A stretch of DNA of 64,000 nucleotides from Echinometra lucunter (lineage: Eukaryota; Echinodermata; Echinoidea; Camarodonta; Echinometridae). Under the pieces are notes generated by a model. It had not been told where the DNA came from and did no database searches. It saw only the letters and a program-made list of their open reading frames with translations. Numbering within the stretch: position 1 is the stretch's first letter; each line of letters opens with the position of its first letter. Shown piece after piece: positions 1-12,984 of this stretch. Location: NCBI GenBank assembly GCA_029962745.1, contig CM057158.1, positions 14,995,173 to 15,059,172 of the forward strand, written 5' to 3'. A program made the translations under genes and the position numbers.

Positions 1-755
1 CCACTTCGGTGGAGTTCCATGGGCAACTACTGAAAATGACCCAAACCAGCCACTCAATTTGGTTGCCACATGTCAAATTTCAAGAACCGTACTTTCATAA
101 AAAAGTGAAAATTTGTATAAAAATAAGATCTAGGGCCTAGTAACACAGTCAGACCTAGATCTATCATCTAGATCTACTCACAAACTCTCCGGCCAACTAG
201 CAAACCCCTTATGTTAAAATCCTCATTTGAAAACGACTTAAATGAAAAAAAAAAAAATGATTTTCTTGACCTAGGCTATTGAAATGTTCCCGTGCCGTGG
301 AGTTAGGCCTAATGTTACTGAAATTCACCTGAGGCCTGAGCCCTGACACTCATTCTCAAGTTCAGCTTCATGACTTTCTCAATCTCATTCTCAAGAGTCA
401 AGAATCACACCAGTCAAACCAGACAAAGGATTTTAAGAACATTGTCTTGTCACAACAGTTAAACTTCATGATGAGGTGATCCACACTAATTTGTCGTTAG
501 TTACTAGACTCTATAGACCCCTAGTCTAAATCTAGATCTATACTACTAACTTTTACAAGCTTAATGTTACATATCCATGCATGTCTCTTTCACTATCACA
601 GCCACACTACAGCACTAGACTCTAGAGCTCACACATGTCATGTGATTCATACTTTGTCAAGCTAGTCGATTCAAGTCATGCAAGTCAAGACTCAAAGCTT
701 ATCTCCGACTCTGTTCTGGAAAAGAATGATCCTCGATTTTAAACAGAAAACATAA
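1..755 (-). other. Presumed intron 1 of the MYLIP-like gene
   Basis: This lies downstream of the donor at 756-761 on the minus strand. It is AT-rich with recurring TCTAGATC-type words. No second FERM exon was recognised here, so the intron probably continues beyond the left edge. Confidence 0.45.
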
Positions 756-761
756 ACTTAC

Positions 762-848
762 CAAATCCAAACATTCCAAGCCAACAGCTTTCGGTCCAAC
801 CTCTATTTCAAGCACATTGCCATCCGGTTTCTTGATGAATATCAACAT
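762..848 (-). CDS. MYLIP: First coding exon of a MYLIP/IDOL-like FERM-domain E3 ubiquitin ligase (partial)
   Basis: The exon encodes 29 residues starting MLIFIKKPDG and ending GLECLDL. It aligns position by position with the start of the MYLIP FERM F1 lobe: the ML start, the PD turn, the acidic and hydrophobic EIEV strand, K-A-x-G, and C-L-D/N. It ends at a strong donor (GTAAGT at 756-761) in phase 0, so the gene continues to lower coordinates outside the window. In vertebrates MYLIP/IDOL is a FERM plus RING E3 ligase that targets lipoprotein receptors and myosin regulatory light chain. The ATG at 848 was chosen because it matches the family N-terminus; the frame stays open 11 codons further 5'. 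Only 29 residues are visible, so another FERM protein cannot be excluded. Positions 1-755 would be intron 1. Confidence 0.6.
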
Positions 849-2080
849 TTTGAACGCCTTTAGTCCAAATGTTCGTTCCAAAATTCAGCCTTCTCCACAC
901 GTATGTCGATCCAGCGAGCTAGCTGACTACGTACGTGCAACACTGAAAGTCTATTGCTAAATGACAAGGTGAACTTCTATCTCTTCGACAAACAGCTGAG
1001 AGATCGAAACCGCAGCAGACAAAAAAAAAAGCGCTAGCGGGTCATGTGCAGACTTGCCGCTTATTACGAATGGCTTCGCTGAGGGATGAAATGGTGGTTT
1101 TAATCACATAAGACCTCAGTGATCTGATCTTTCAAAGTAAAATATATAGGGCCAACTTATAAAGTGATACTTGATGAGTAGTTCTGGTTCTTTATATTAT
1201 CACCAACAGAAGTAATTTGTGCACTTTAAAGTTATTCTTACGTCCTTCCCATTTTCATAATGGAATAGGTTCATAGGGAAATCCTGTTGCGTGCTCTCGA
1301 TGGGATCATCACTGACCAATCACATGGCCCAATGGCACCTAGGGCCTTGTATATTTTTTAAGCAGCCAATCAGGAAGTAAGTCCAATTTAGAGCTAATGA
1401 ATATACATGTACAGCATATCGCAACCTGATTAATGTTTGTGCAATATTCTGAGCGGGCAATTTCGGTAACAAGCATAGGTAACAAATTTCGTTTCATGTT
1501 TGCGGGTTGCGTTATGAAATGTAAAAGTAACTTTGATGGAGTATGTTGATCACGAACACACTAATGAATTCAAATTTGGAAGCTTTGGGCTGAATTAAAC
1601 GGGTTAAAGCCGGGCTGAAGGGGCTGAAGTTCGATCGACACCAACGTTCACAATTCGTAAACAAGACGACCTTCTCGTGTCTTTCACACGAGGACTTTCT
1701 GTATTGTATGCTAATAAGCTAGCAATGACTAATATGGGTTGGATTATTCCAATGAATCGAGTAGGAGGGATGTGGGTTTGCCTTCCCAGAAAGTTCGTTC
1801 AACTGGATTTCCTCGTTCTCGTGAAAGTTTGTTGACTCTCCAGGGAATTGGAATTGGCTACGCCTCGCGTGTCGATCATGTCTGATCTTGGAAGCACTCA
1901 AACAAACCAGGGACTTTACCCTGCTAACAAAATTCATCATGAAAAACCAATTCTGCCCGGCCGAACAATTCCTTCCCTCCTTTTACACGTTATACACCAT
2001 TTGCATTTCCGATTTGTTTATATTTTCCTTTGAGCATGAGATAATGGACTTGAAGCTGCTCTGTGTATATAAAATGCATG
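849..2080. other. MYLIP-like 5' region and intergenic DNA, no gene seen
   Basis: The region immediately upstream of the minus-strand ATG should hold the 5' UTR and promoter of the MYLIP-like gene. No convincing TATA box or further exon was seen. The open frames at 1719-2085 do not resemble a known protein. Confidence 0.4.
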
Positions 2081-2114
2081 AATGAACAAACAAATAAGTA
2101 AATAAATAAATGAA

Positions 2115-2145
<31 letters not shown>

Positions 2146-2165
2146 ACAAACAAATAAAAATAAAA
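2081..2165. repeat. (AAAT)n microsatellite
   Basis: About 85 bp of AAAT/AATG/AAAC tetranucleotides. The open frames across it translate to IYLF repeats and are artefacts. Confidence 0.9.
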
Positions 2166-2420
2166 CTATTGGCAACGAATGAAACGTGAAAACATGAGTG
2201 CTTTATCGAAACAAAAACGTTTTGCAAAGCAACTCTACTAGTGTAACATGGGGGTAATGCATGGGGTGGGATGCGGCCCTTCCCCCGGGTTCAGGATTAT
2301 AGTGGATTTATTGGCACGAATTAGGTTAGGTAATGACTCTCATATTTTAGAGGAAAACGCATTCAAAGCTACCATAGGAAACATCAACACGTGAGATCAA
2401 AGTTAAACTTCTCATCGAGG

Positions 2421-2662
2421 GGTGGCGTATACAGGGGGCAGCCGGGAGGGCGAATGCCCACCTATGATTTTTCAAGTGAATAAAAAAAGAAAAGGAGAAA
2501 AAGAAGAAAAAGAGCGGAGGAAGAAGAAAGAAGAGGGTGGGGAAAGATAGGCCTGGGGCCTGCAACTATTATACAATACCCATATTTGTTCATTCAAAAC
2601 GTCAATAAATTCACTTATGGGTCATCTTGCCCCCTATCAAAATACCCTAGCGCCCGGGCCCT
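2421..2662. repeat. Interspersed repeat, copy 1 (second copy at 3661-3897)
   Basis: Both copies run from a G-rich start, through a GAAAAAGAAG-rich stretch, GGCCTGGG/GGCTTGGG, CAACTAT.ATA.AATACC and a CTATGGGTCATCTTGCCCCC block, to a CCCT.GCGC end. The family was not identified; it is probably a fragment of a DNA transposon. Confidence 0.6.
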
Positions 2663-3190
2663 GGCGCCGCCCCGGGGGTCACTTCCATTGAAGAGTGGAC
2701 AGCATCCGCGAGAATCGTCCTTCAAAAAGCACCCTAAACGAGGATTCAAGGGCAGGCCGCTAGGACACCCTATACACGGATTTTGCGCAGATGTCCCAGA
2801 TTTGCACACCCCATACCCTATATAAACGAGGATATTCCTATTTTCATACCTAGAGAGTGAAAGTGGGGTCCATTGAAAGTTTGGAGCCCTTTTTATCTCG
2901 ATAATTCATTGTCTCATTATGTTTTACACAGGCGTTATAGGATTTTCCGTGGCACGGGTCTTGTTACAGTCGGTCCCGCAGTCGGTGCAAATTACATACC
3001 CTTTTTGCGTTTTAGATTATCGTGATTTAGGGGGCTTCTTTTCAATTTTTGGCGTTTTTGACACTCTATTCGCGTTCCGCGCGTTCCGCGCCTACCCCTG
3101 AAAAAATACCCTTTTCCCCGTTTTTTTTCTCGCGGATGCTGTCCACTCTTCAATGGAAGTGACCCCCCCCCCCCCCCCGGGAGCGCCGCC
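2663..3190. mobile_element. MITE with about 50-bp terminal inverted repeats
   Basis: The left arm (2663-2714) contains GGGTCACTTCCATTGAAGAG and GTGGACAGCATCCGCGAGAA. The right arm (3127-3190) is its reverse complement, apart from an expanded run of C. The interior of roughly 410 bp codes for nothing recognisable. This is a classic non-autonomous TIR element abutting the repeat at 2421. Confidence 0.8.
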
Positions 3191-3660
3191 CCTATTCTCA
3201 CTCCCACAATCATGAAAATGGCTGTCGTACTTTATTCAAGCCCGTTTGTATCATTCATTTTTTTTAAAGGTTGCATGATAACTCAGTGTAGCTATTTTTT
3301 CAATTGCAAAAACAATCAACTTCTAAAAACAATAGCAAGATACATGTTGACTTTATAAGCGCACTAACGATGAGTCAATTAACTGGATGGGAAGGCCAAT
3401 CAATTTACACGAGGTTACCACATGTATGTTATGATTACTTTCACATGATCAACATGATATCAATTACGTCCTGTCAAGAATGACACACACTTCTTGGACT
3501 CTACTAAGGACATCAGGTTCCGATTATTTTTCCAGTAGAAATTACGTACCGCTTTTCGTTAATTTTATGAACCATCGGTATTGATACCATCAATGTCAAG
3601 CATTATTTTTTACCCTATATTGAATTGGAAGGATTCCCTTGGGCTTTTTTTTTTTATTTA

Positions 3661-3897
3661 TTAGGGGCGCTGCTACGGGGGAGGCAGGGGCCGACGTGAT
3701 TTTCACGTGGATTTAAAAAAAAAAAACAACAACTAAGATAAGAAAAAGAAGAAAAAGAGGGAGAAGAAAGAAGAGTATGGTGAAGGAGAGGGCTTGGGCA
3801 CGCAACTATAATATAATACCCCATCTATTCATGTTATAAGTAAATAAACTCACCTATGGGTCATCTTGCCCCCTATAAAAAAGCCCTGGCGCTTGCC
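3661..3897. repeat. Interspersed repeat, copy 2 (paired with 2421-2662)
   Basis: Shares the order of blocks described for copy 1, including the CTATGGGTCATCTTGCCCCC core. Divergence is substantial, consistent with independent older insertions. Confidence 0.6.
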
Positions 3898-4847
3898 TAT
3901 AACCGGATTGCTGATTAATACAGATGATAAAAAAAGCTGTTTGGACTTGGCTGCTGTACATGTACATACATGCCTAATGTTTGACCATTCAAAATGAAAA
4001 ATTCTCAGGCTCAGTTGCTTATTCGCTCCCTCGCATATTGAAGAAAATAAACGTCAGCCTAACCATGACAGAAAGTCCAATGTGTGTCTACAAGAGACGG
4101 GGAATATAAACTTCTAATAGGGCTTACACAACGAAATATATATTTCTTCAGCAACCAATGGGACAAGTAGGCCTATGAGGAATTTCCCCAAAATAATTAT
4201 TATGCAAGGGGTCTCCTCCATGACAAAAAAATCCCTGTATACAAAACTTATGGGAATAAGAAAATTCAGTAGTCAACGCGGGTAATGCTTAAACCCCACA
4301 TAAGACAAAAAATGGAAAGAAGGTGTGGATGCTTATAGATCAGACTGTAAAACTTCTGTATTACATGCAGTGCTCTAAAATGTAAGGTTCCAAGGCACCC
4401 CATGCAAACTTCTCGCCCCGTCGCTATATATACACAACCTTGCATATTATAATGATTTTTTAAGGGCGTCATGTGAAGTTTCCATTCTGGAAATACAAAA
4501 TCCTCTCATTTTGGAGGGGGGGGGGGGGGGAGGGCGCCTTCATCTTCCCCAAGAGCAATCAAACACCCCCTCCCCCTCCCTCCGGGTCGTGATAAAAGGA
4601 AAAAAAAATAGCCTCTCCTACCCCCTTGATCCTTGCTCCTACTGTAATATCGAAAATAAGGGGAGGGGGAAAATATCCCGCCTTTTAATTCTTTCATATT
4701 CTAATGTTCCTATGTAACATGAATATAATGCATGTAATGCTGTATTTCACAGTGCTTTTAACCCATCATTTTGACGAAAATTAAGCAAATAATAATGTTT
4801 AATGAAGAAGAATGAGCGGTTTCACATTAATCTATCATAGTCCAGAG

Positions 4848-4979
4848 CCCTTTATTACAAATTTGGCCAACTCGGCTCATGGCGCAAAAAAAATTGATTT
4901 GGTATAAGCACAATACACAAGAAATTGTGCCATGTTGTAACCCACTAAAACCGAGTTGGCCAAACTGTAATAATAAAGT
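4848..4979. mobile_element. Short MITE with TTGGCCAACTCGG inverted repeats
   Basis: The left end reads CCTTTATTACAAATTTGG then CCAACTCGG. The right end is CCGAGTTGGCCAAACTGT followed by AATAATAAAG. The whole element is about 130 bp and would fold into a single hairpin. Confidence 0.7.
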
Positions 4980-5029
4980 GACAGGTCTCTGAAACCCCCT
5001 TTTTTCTTTAATTTACAGTATCTTCAATC

Positions 5030-6085
5030 GCCCGTCTTTTCCATCTCTTCCTGTTTTGATTTCTAAAACCGTACTAATGTCATTCTATTATATCTTCCGT
5101 TTCGGTTAACTTTAAATTTACTGTCTGTTTCCTAGCGTTCATTTTCTCTGAAATTTTTCAAAATTCAAATTCATGTTTATTCACTTCCAACAGAAAAGAG
5201 ACATATGACATTTACATATAATCATACAAACAATATCATGAAATTAAGATATGCATAATATATTTTTTTCCTTCACGAGTTAACAGATCAGTAAATAATT
5301 ATCATAAATTATTATACATTATTCATTTCTGTGGAAATGGAGGGATCCACTAAAAAGCAACTGCTTGTAGTTAATTGTGGAACCCTCAAAAAAATAAAAT
5401 TGTTGCAAATTTAGTTGGTCATCTCTAAATGCTATACCTTTGATAGCCTAAATATCCGCATCCTTTTCAGGGAAAACAAACCATGCATCTATAGACGCTC
5501 TTTTCATACTGAACATAATCTGGAAATGACTTTACCAAGAACATAGTGAAGTATCATCCAGGATGATCATTCCGCATGTGATAAACAATATGGAAATTCC
5601 ATTCTGCCTGTCAGCCGAATGTACTTTTTTTCTGTAAAGGAAATCTTTGCAGCGCTGAAATCGTCTAGAAAATGGAACATCCTATTGTCTGAACTCTGAC
5701 GGTGAACAGGTCAGAAAACACAGGGGAGAGCATGTAGAGGACGGTGCGAAGGACCCCTACGTGCACTTAGTTTTTGTTTAATTATTTTTTTTTAAATTGC
5801 CATCCCATGTATAGCTCGTGAATGCATGCCCCCCCCAAAAAAATTGTTCAGAGGAACTGTGTTTATCATAAAATTTTTGCGGGCTATTATGTTGGAAAAA
5901 GGTCAGTTTACGAATATTGCCCCTCCCCCCCCCCCCGCTTATCAATTTTGTAAATCATGGATTCAATGTTTAAAGTGGATTAACCATGCATTACAATGGT
6001 TTAGCAATAGTCTTGAAATAAAAATTAGTGAAAGTGTATAAGAATGTTTGAAAGCCAACAGTTTTCGGTGTTACACTTTAAAAAA
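5030..6085. repeat. Tandem segmental duplication, unit 1
   Basis: Colinear with 6290-7050. Shared landmarks include TGGAAATTCCATT.TGCCTGT, AAATGGAACATCCTATTGTC and TTTAGCAATAGTCTTGAAAT. No coding potential was recognised. Unit 1 carries an extra insertion of AT-rich sequence near 5160-5400. Confidence 0.7.
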
Positions 6086-6289
6086 AAATATATAATGAAA
6101 CTTATTTCGGAGGGAGAAGTTTTTAAACTTTTATCTAGTCTGAGTCTGCTCAGGATGGCAACATCCGTTAGAGAGAAGTCCTTGACTCTTGCTTTTAATT
6201 ATTCCATAAAATAAAGAAAGTGTATCATTTTAGTCAAGTCCCTCCAGCCATCATTATCTTTCTCTAATTGATATTTATCTCCGATCTCC

Positions 6290-7050
6290 TTTTTTCCATC
6301 TCTCCTTGTAATATCTAAAACCTGTTTTAAAAATCTTCTGTTTGTTAGCTTTAAATTGTCCATTTCCTAGCCTTCATTTTCTCTGAAATTATATCTCTGC
6401 AGAATTACATACTAAAGCTTTTTAGCTCCATCAGGGAACACGCTCATAAACAATATTCCCCTGGCTCTGGAAATGACTTTACATAGAGCACGCATATAAT
6501 ATCCTCGATGATGAGCATTCCTCATGATTTGTGATCAACAATAATGGAAATTCCATTTTGCCTGTCAGCCGAGTGTACTTTTTTGTGAAGGAAATCCTTG
6601 CAGCGCCGAAATCGTTAAGAAAATGGAACATCCTATTGTCCTATAACTCTGAAGGTGAACAAGTCAGAAAGTTCACTATTATTAGCCTACGTATAAGACG
6701 GACTGGGGAGAGGGTTGTGCGGAGGGCCCCTATTATGTGCAAAATTAAAAAAAAAAAAGATTAAAAAAAAAAAAATACAATCCCCTCCAGGCTCCTGAAT
6801 GCATCCAAAATGTCCGTTTTAAAGAACTTTTATCTTGAAAATTCAGCGGCCTATTACGTCGGAAAGAGGCCAGTTTACGAATATTTTCCCCCCAACAACT
6901 TTGTAAATCCTGGTTTCAATAATTATGTTTAAAAACAAGTGAATTAAACATGCATTGAAATGGTTTAGCAATAGTCTTGAAATGAAAATTAGAGAAAGTA
7001 AGAAAATTTTATAGCCAATATTGGAAAAATTACTAGTACTTATTTAGGTG
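6290..7050. repeat. Tandem segmental duplication, unit 2
   Basis: Second unit of the 5-7 kb duplication, with the same landmarks in the same order. The 77-codon frame at 6531 is not conserved in unit 1, where it is interrupted, so it was not called as a gene. Confidence 0.7.
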
Positions 7051-7504
7051 TTACACAGAATTTATAACTGAAACTAGTCTGATTCCCCCCTCTTTTGTTA
7101 CTATGAAAAAAAAAAAATTTCAGAAAATTAAATTTACAAAATCAAGAAAATTAAGGAAAGTCTTGAGGAGCTAAAAGAATAGCACAATAAAATGAGATCG
7201 AGTACCGCCTTTATTACGATCAATGAATACGTGTAAGATCTTTTATAATTTTCTCCGCCCCCCCCCCCGGGCCCCCACCGCTTTCAAGCAATTTTTCTCT
7301 TGCACGGAAAAAAACCAAAAAGAAAATGCAGGGGTGTAACATAATAAGGCCTTTAATATAATGGGAATTCCCGCATCCAGGAAGTTTTTGTGAACGAAAT
7401 TCCTCCTTCAACATGTTCAACGCATATATACATCTACGTGACAAGTGACAAACTTATCCTTTTCACAGTAATAATAAAGATAAAAATAATAATAAAAATG
7501 TTCA

Positions 7505-7655
7505 TTACAGTATCCTGGCAACCAGCTATACAATACAGCATTGTACTGTTTATTCTACTATAAAACTATGTATAAACATGGATGATACCGGTATAACTGT
7601 AAAAATACAGCAGAACTTTATGATACAGTATTTTACGGCCGGGTTGCCAGTAAAT
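7505..7655. mobile_element. Small MITE with CTGGCAACC inverted ends
   Basis: The left end TTACAGTATCCTGGCAACC and right end GGGTTGCCAGTAA are inverted, with repeated TACAGTA words in between. The roughly 150-bp size and TA-rich termini suggest a Tc1/mariner-derived MITE (inference). Confidence 0.55.
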
Positions 7656-8224
7656 TAATGTAAATTCCCATAGTTAATCTTTTACAGTGTATATGTTTCA
7701 TGTAACAGTAAAACATTTTCATGTCGTTTCCATATGCACGTGCACAATTCATGATTAAAAAAAAAACAACAAAACAAACAGTACCCTGAACACACCTAGC
7801 AACAGCGGGACATACGATACAAACCTACATTCGTTACCAAGGATGATGATTACTGGATTAATCTGAGCGAGCGACAGTAATCAGGCCCATTCAAGAGCAT
7901 AAACATGGCAAAATAAAGTACTGAACTATGAGATTCAATGTAACAGAGTCATTTGTTTAAATTAACAGATCGAGTAGCAAACAACCTAAAACAAGACAGT
8001 TAATTGGCGACAACGACTTCTGACAGCAAAACTGCATTTTCTTCAATAGATTCGGTAGCACATTAGGTGCATCATGAATGCAGCGCTTGATCGATCGAGA
8101 ATATATTCTTTTAATAGTATACATCTCCATACAATTTGGTTCCGGTATTTATTAATCAGCACAAGATGGCGCAAGACAAGGAGAGGGAATCGACGGAGAA
8201 GGACTCGTGCCATACCCGAAAATA

Positions 8225-8225
<1 letters not shown>

Positions 8226-8254
<29 letters not shown>
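8226..8254 (+). repeat. 29-base poly-G tract
   Basis: An uninterrupted run of 29 G, able to form G-quadruplexes. Long homopolymers like this are also prone to length error in assemblies. Confidence 0.9.
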
Positions 8255-8255
<1 letters not shown>

Positions 8256-8547
8256 TGATGTCACATTGAAGGCATTGTCTGTACTTTTCAAGTGAAACGA
8301 AAAGAAAGAATCACCCATTAAGTGCTCAAAAAGTATGATCGAATTGTTCTATTATAAGCAACATAAATGATCGCTCCTTGATCACTTTAAGTAGATAAAT
8401 GATAACTTTCACATGCTCACTCCTGACATTTCATTATCTCACTTTCAATTTCGCTCTTTCCACATTGCATGATACATGTGTCTTTTAACAGTCTTCGTTT
8501 TCATTTCACTTTCCTTCGTTAATATGAGAGGGGGGCGTACTCATATG

Positions 8548-8823
8548 CAGTGGCGGCGATTTCATGTCACGAGTGGGGGGGGGGGGGGGGATGGAAACAC
8601 GGAAGTCCTCCGCCGAAAAACTGTTTCGAAAAGTGAGAGGGGGATAAAAATAACCACCAAAAAAATCATGAAAGAAGCCTGATTTTGCAATCAGATGCAT
8701 TCTAGGCCTACAAAATATTTAAGTGGTTGGCTCACCTGACTCAAAATAGAAAAATAATATATTAAGCTTTAAAAATCGAGGGGGGGGGGGACATGTCCCC
8801 CCCCCCCCCGATCGCCACCTATG
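8548..8823. mobile_element. hAT-like MITE with poly-G/poly-C ends
   Basis: The left terminus is CAGTGGCGGCGAT and the right terminus reads CATAGGTGGCGAT in reverse complement (10 of 13 matching). The flanks CTCATATG and CCTATATG would be an imperfect 8-bp target duplication. Runs of 16 G (8575-8590) and of G10-ACATGT-C13 sit inside the ends. Confidence 0.6.
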
Positions 8824-9149
8824 CCTATATGCACCATAGGGTTACACCTCTGTGATATCCTCCTCTATGTGGCGTTTGCAATATTCTGTAATTTTCCTAT
8901 ACATTGATCCATACCTCATTAAATCTTTGATACTTTCTATCAAAAAATATTACTTGAAAATATAAAACGGTACTTATGACAAAGTATTAAGTGAATTATA
9001 AATCCTGTAAATTACCTCCTTTACACAAACACTTGTTCACAAGTTCAAAGACCGAATGAATAAAAATGTGCCCCAAATCCAATGAGTCTGTCTATTGATA
9101 TTTTTCTTGACCTATGACCTCTTTTTACCCCCCCCCAAAAAAAATCATT

Positions 9150-9230
9150 TTATTCATTTATTTATTCATTTATTTTTTCTATTGTTTTTTTTTTAAAGTT
9201 TTATTCATTTTCATTTATTTTTGTTTCCAA
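9150..9230. repeat. T-rich (TTTA)n-like microsatellite
   Basis: Degenerate TTTATTCA/TTTATTT repeats. The YLFIYFF-type open frame over it is a repeat translation. Confidence 0.7.
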
Positions 9231-9473
9231 CATATCGATATGCTACTGACAAGTGTTCACACAGTCTCCCTTTCACACAACATTAAATTCCAAGAGCGTA
9301 TAATCATAGAAATATTATCAAAACACTGTATGATTTATATAGACTTCAAAAGATACAATTGTACATTGTTCCAATGAAGGTCAGTCCCAATCCAAAACCG
9401 CAATCACAAATTGCAACTCCACCCTAGTATTGCAAATACTGCTGGCTGGTTGTCTGTCAACCCCCCCCCCTTC

Positions 9474-9523
9474 TCTCTCTCTCTCTCTCTCTCTCTCTGA
9501 CACACACACAGCGCACACACACA
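9474..9523. repeat. Compound (CT)n-(AC)n microsatellite
   Basis: A run of CT dinucleotides followed by an interrupted AC run; it explains the REREREREG open frame on the minus strand. Confidence 0.9.
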
Positions 9524-9599
9524 CAAATAGGAAGGTGACACTTGCTTTCATTGAGAAAATAAAGAAGCCATGATGACACATTTAATCATTAGTACAGAC

Positions 9600-11900
9600 T
9601 GAGGAATTTCTAGAAATAACCCATAAAAATCTTAATATTTTTTCAATTGAAATATACTCTATGGACTCAAAGATGAAGTGTACAATGCCTGGCTGAACAA
9701 AGAAGGTGAGAGACCAGATATTTAGTCATCAGTGGGTTGGCTTCGAACAATTAGCCGAGTTTACCAATCCACGTCATAATGCGCTGGAAATCCCCCCTAC
9801 CAAGCTATTCAACCAGCCATTATACAGTAAATCTATTAGCCTTTATACTTACACAGTTCATATACAAATAAAATATACCCCCAAACCATACTATCCAAAA
9901 TCATAAATTCTATGGATGTTATATCATAAAGAGGGCATATTCTCTACCAATAATCTTATATGAGTTATGTATTCAAGAAAAGCCTTAGAGAAATCGACAA
10001 CACAGACACGTCATAGAGATTCCCCTCCAATAAATATGAATAGAAATGACGTCATCTAGCGCCCGCTTTGTGCTTTCTGTCCTGGGAATACCCACATTCT
10101 GAAAAACATATTCATACATGATGCAAAGATCGTAATCTATACAAATGAAAGTGAAAGATGAGTGCTGCCATAACTTATTAAAATTCATTCAAAAATAAAA
10201 ATATCATTTGTCATAAAAATTGAGCCATGTGAAACATTATTTGCATCAAATATGCCTATATTAATCTCTGATTTTCTGTAAAAATTTTGAACAAATAGAT
10301 TTTTCTGTAAAAATTTTTAATAAATAATTTGTTTTATAATGCAGTGTACAAGACAGAGTGAAAGGAGCTATACTTCCTGGAAATGACATAGAAACTGTAT
10401 GATTCAATTCTACTTTCACCCATGATAAATCAATCAGTTTTTCCTAAAATGCTTGCATAGGTTTATACTTGATGACATAATTTTACATGAAAAAAATACA
10501 TCCAAGTAAAATATTGCTGAGAATAAGAGGCTTCTTTTAACATACCAACCGGGCCCATATTTATGTTCTACTTCTTATCAAGTATCTTTCTTTTTTTCTA
10601 ACCATAATTATTATTAGATCTTTGATGAAATTACTTTGACATTTTAAGGGATGCAGAAGGAGGAGGATAATACTACAATCAAACTTCAAATTTACTATGT
10701 CATGACCCATCTAACCGATAGGATTAGCATTTTCCTAAAACCAATGCTGCTGGACCCACAGGGATGTCAGTAAATGTATGAGACATGCTAATCAAAACAT
10801 CATATGGGGATAAGTGCAAACACTTTGGCTACTGGAGATAAAAATATCAAAGCGGTATCGGTATCAGGTCGGTTGCTACACTGTATACATGTGGCTCTAA
10901 TTTTCTTTCACTTTCTAATTGTTCCAGTTGCTTCCATATTCTATGTCAAAATTAATTTTTGAGATACCAGTGCTTTCCCTCACAAATAAGATGGATTATT
11001 TTTTGTATCGTGGTGTATCATGGTGAATATTCTAAGCCTACCTACTTCTAGTTTCTGTTCAAAAAAATTATTTCACAATTTAGTTACAACCTTGCACAAT
11101 ACAGAAAATTCTTAAAACACTGAAAAAGCCCAGTTGAGAGTGGAAGAAATCCGGATGGTATTTAAAGGAGCCTGAAGCTAAATCAAAAGGATCAGGACAA
11201 ATCTACTTTTCTAGATACATTTTCCATTCTAATGTGATAAGACCATCAAAATGCTGATTAAATTCAATTCTCTGAGATATTCAGTATTACCAAGTTGATG
11301 TTGCATCTATTTAACATATGCATCATGAAAATACTTTTTTTTTCAACAAGAATAATGCTTTGAGGTATAAGCAATTATAGTGAATTAACAGTTATATAAA
11401 CTAATTCAGCTGTAGCAATTCCAACATCAAATGCCTCATTTCACTTAAAATACCAGTTCAGTTTTATATTCAGGTTATAACTAGAAAATATCTTGTAGAA
11501 GATGAACTGTTTAAAAAAAAAATAAGAACATTTGATTTAATTGCTCCAATTTACTGCATACATTCTCATAGAAAATTCAAGCAAACAGGGATAATATTGT
11601 TATTGTGATATGATAACCTTTACACCTGTGAAATGATATGTGTTAGTGTAAAATTACTATAAATTAGAAGGCTTTCCTTGGATATAACTTCAAATTTTCA
11701 ACAGACATCTAAAGGAAAGGGAGTGTGTACTATGTGCGTGGCAAGATCAGGTAAATCACACTGGTATACACTCCAATAGAGTTAATCCTGCAAAGGCTGT
11801 AGAAAAGCGTAAATGAGACTATTTTTTTTTGCCACTAGTTTCAGGAGAGTACGATTTTTATAAGCTTGAGTGGAAACATGTTTTATATAAGCTGCTGGGC
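9600..11900. other. Intergenic AT-rich DNA, nothing recognised
   Basis: About 2.3 kb without a credible exon, RNA gene or clear TIR element. Short frames here show no protein-like composition. Confidence 0.4.
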
Positions 11901-12147
11901 AAAACCAGGTTCACTGTACTGGGCTGGTATTCTGAAAATTGTTTTATCTCAGTTTCATTGCCATAGCAATCAGAAATTGTGTACACCATTGGCTCACATC
12001 GCGCACTCTTGTCTTGCGTGCTGGTCTTTTGCGCAGCTAAAACCAATCACAAGTACGCCTTTAAAATTTGTTACGAAAATTAACACAGTCAGTGAAGATA
12101 AGATAAAAGATAAAACAATTTTCAGAATACTGACCCTGGTTTTTAAC
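11901..12147. mobile_element. MITE with GTATTCTGAAAATTG inverted repeats
   Basis: The left end has AAAACCAGG...GGTATTCTGAAAATTG. The right end, in reverse complement, has AAAAACCAGGGTC then AGTATTCTGAAAATTG. The interior of about 170 bp is non-coding; the 101-codon frame spans both TIRs and is an artefact. Confidence 0.7.
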
Positions 12148-12373
12148 AGTGACATGAAAAGAGGGTCCTAAACCAGCTGTGTGAAACAAAAATTTTCCAC
12201 TTGGTACTACTGCTGCACAGATATAAAGAAATTACAAAGAGCAAAAGAGAGACAATGCATTAAAGCGAACAAGGAAGTAAACATGTGAAAATAAAAGTAA
12301 TATCTGTTTATCACATCATGGGTGTTTATAGGTAGCTGTGGAATTTGTACTGATTTAATGCTGCATAAGAGGT

Positions 12374-12494
12374 CAGAGGCGTCGATCCCTTTTTCGGATT
12401 GGGGGGGGGGGCAAGACGACCAAGCGGAGATGAACCCACGGCTACTGATATATACGTATATATATATATATATATATATATATACCCATATATG

Positions 12495-12580
<86 letters not shown>

Positions 12581-12948
12581 CGTGTGTGTATGTATACATA
12601 TATATATATTTATATATACATACACACACACACTCCCACCCACCCATATATATAGGCCTATATCAACGTGAAGCATTTTCATTTGGGGGAAATACGCATC
12701 TTGCTAGATTGTGAACCATCCAGCTTTTTTTAGTTTTGCGAGCGAGCGAGCAAAAAATAACAAATTTCTTGTTATGAGAGAAGTGTTTAGTAATCAGAAT
12801 ACACTGTAAGCATATATGATACCTAATATATATATATATATATATATATATACACTTGGTGAATGCTATCCTTGTAATTAAGAGTGCTCGATGTCTGTGA
12901 TGAGGCAGAGCATGAAATAAAATAAAGTTACACAGTTAACGTATGGTT

Positions 12949-12984
<36 letters not shown>

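Noticed and set aside
12207..12714. Open frames of 90-146 codons on both strands
   Set aside because: They are translations of a TA microsatellite inside a hAT element.
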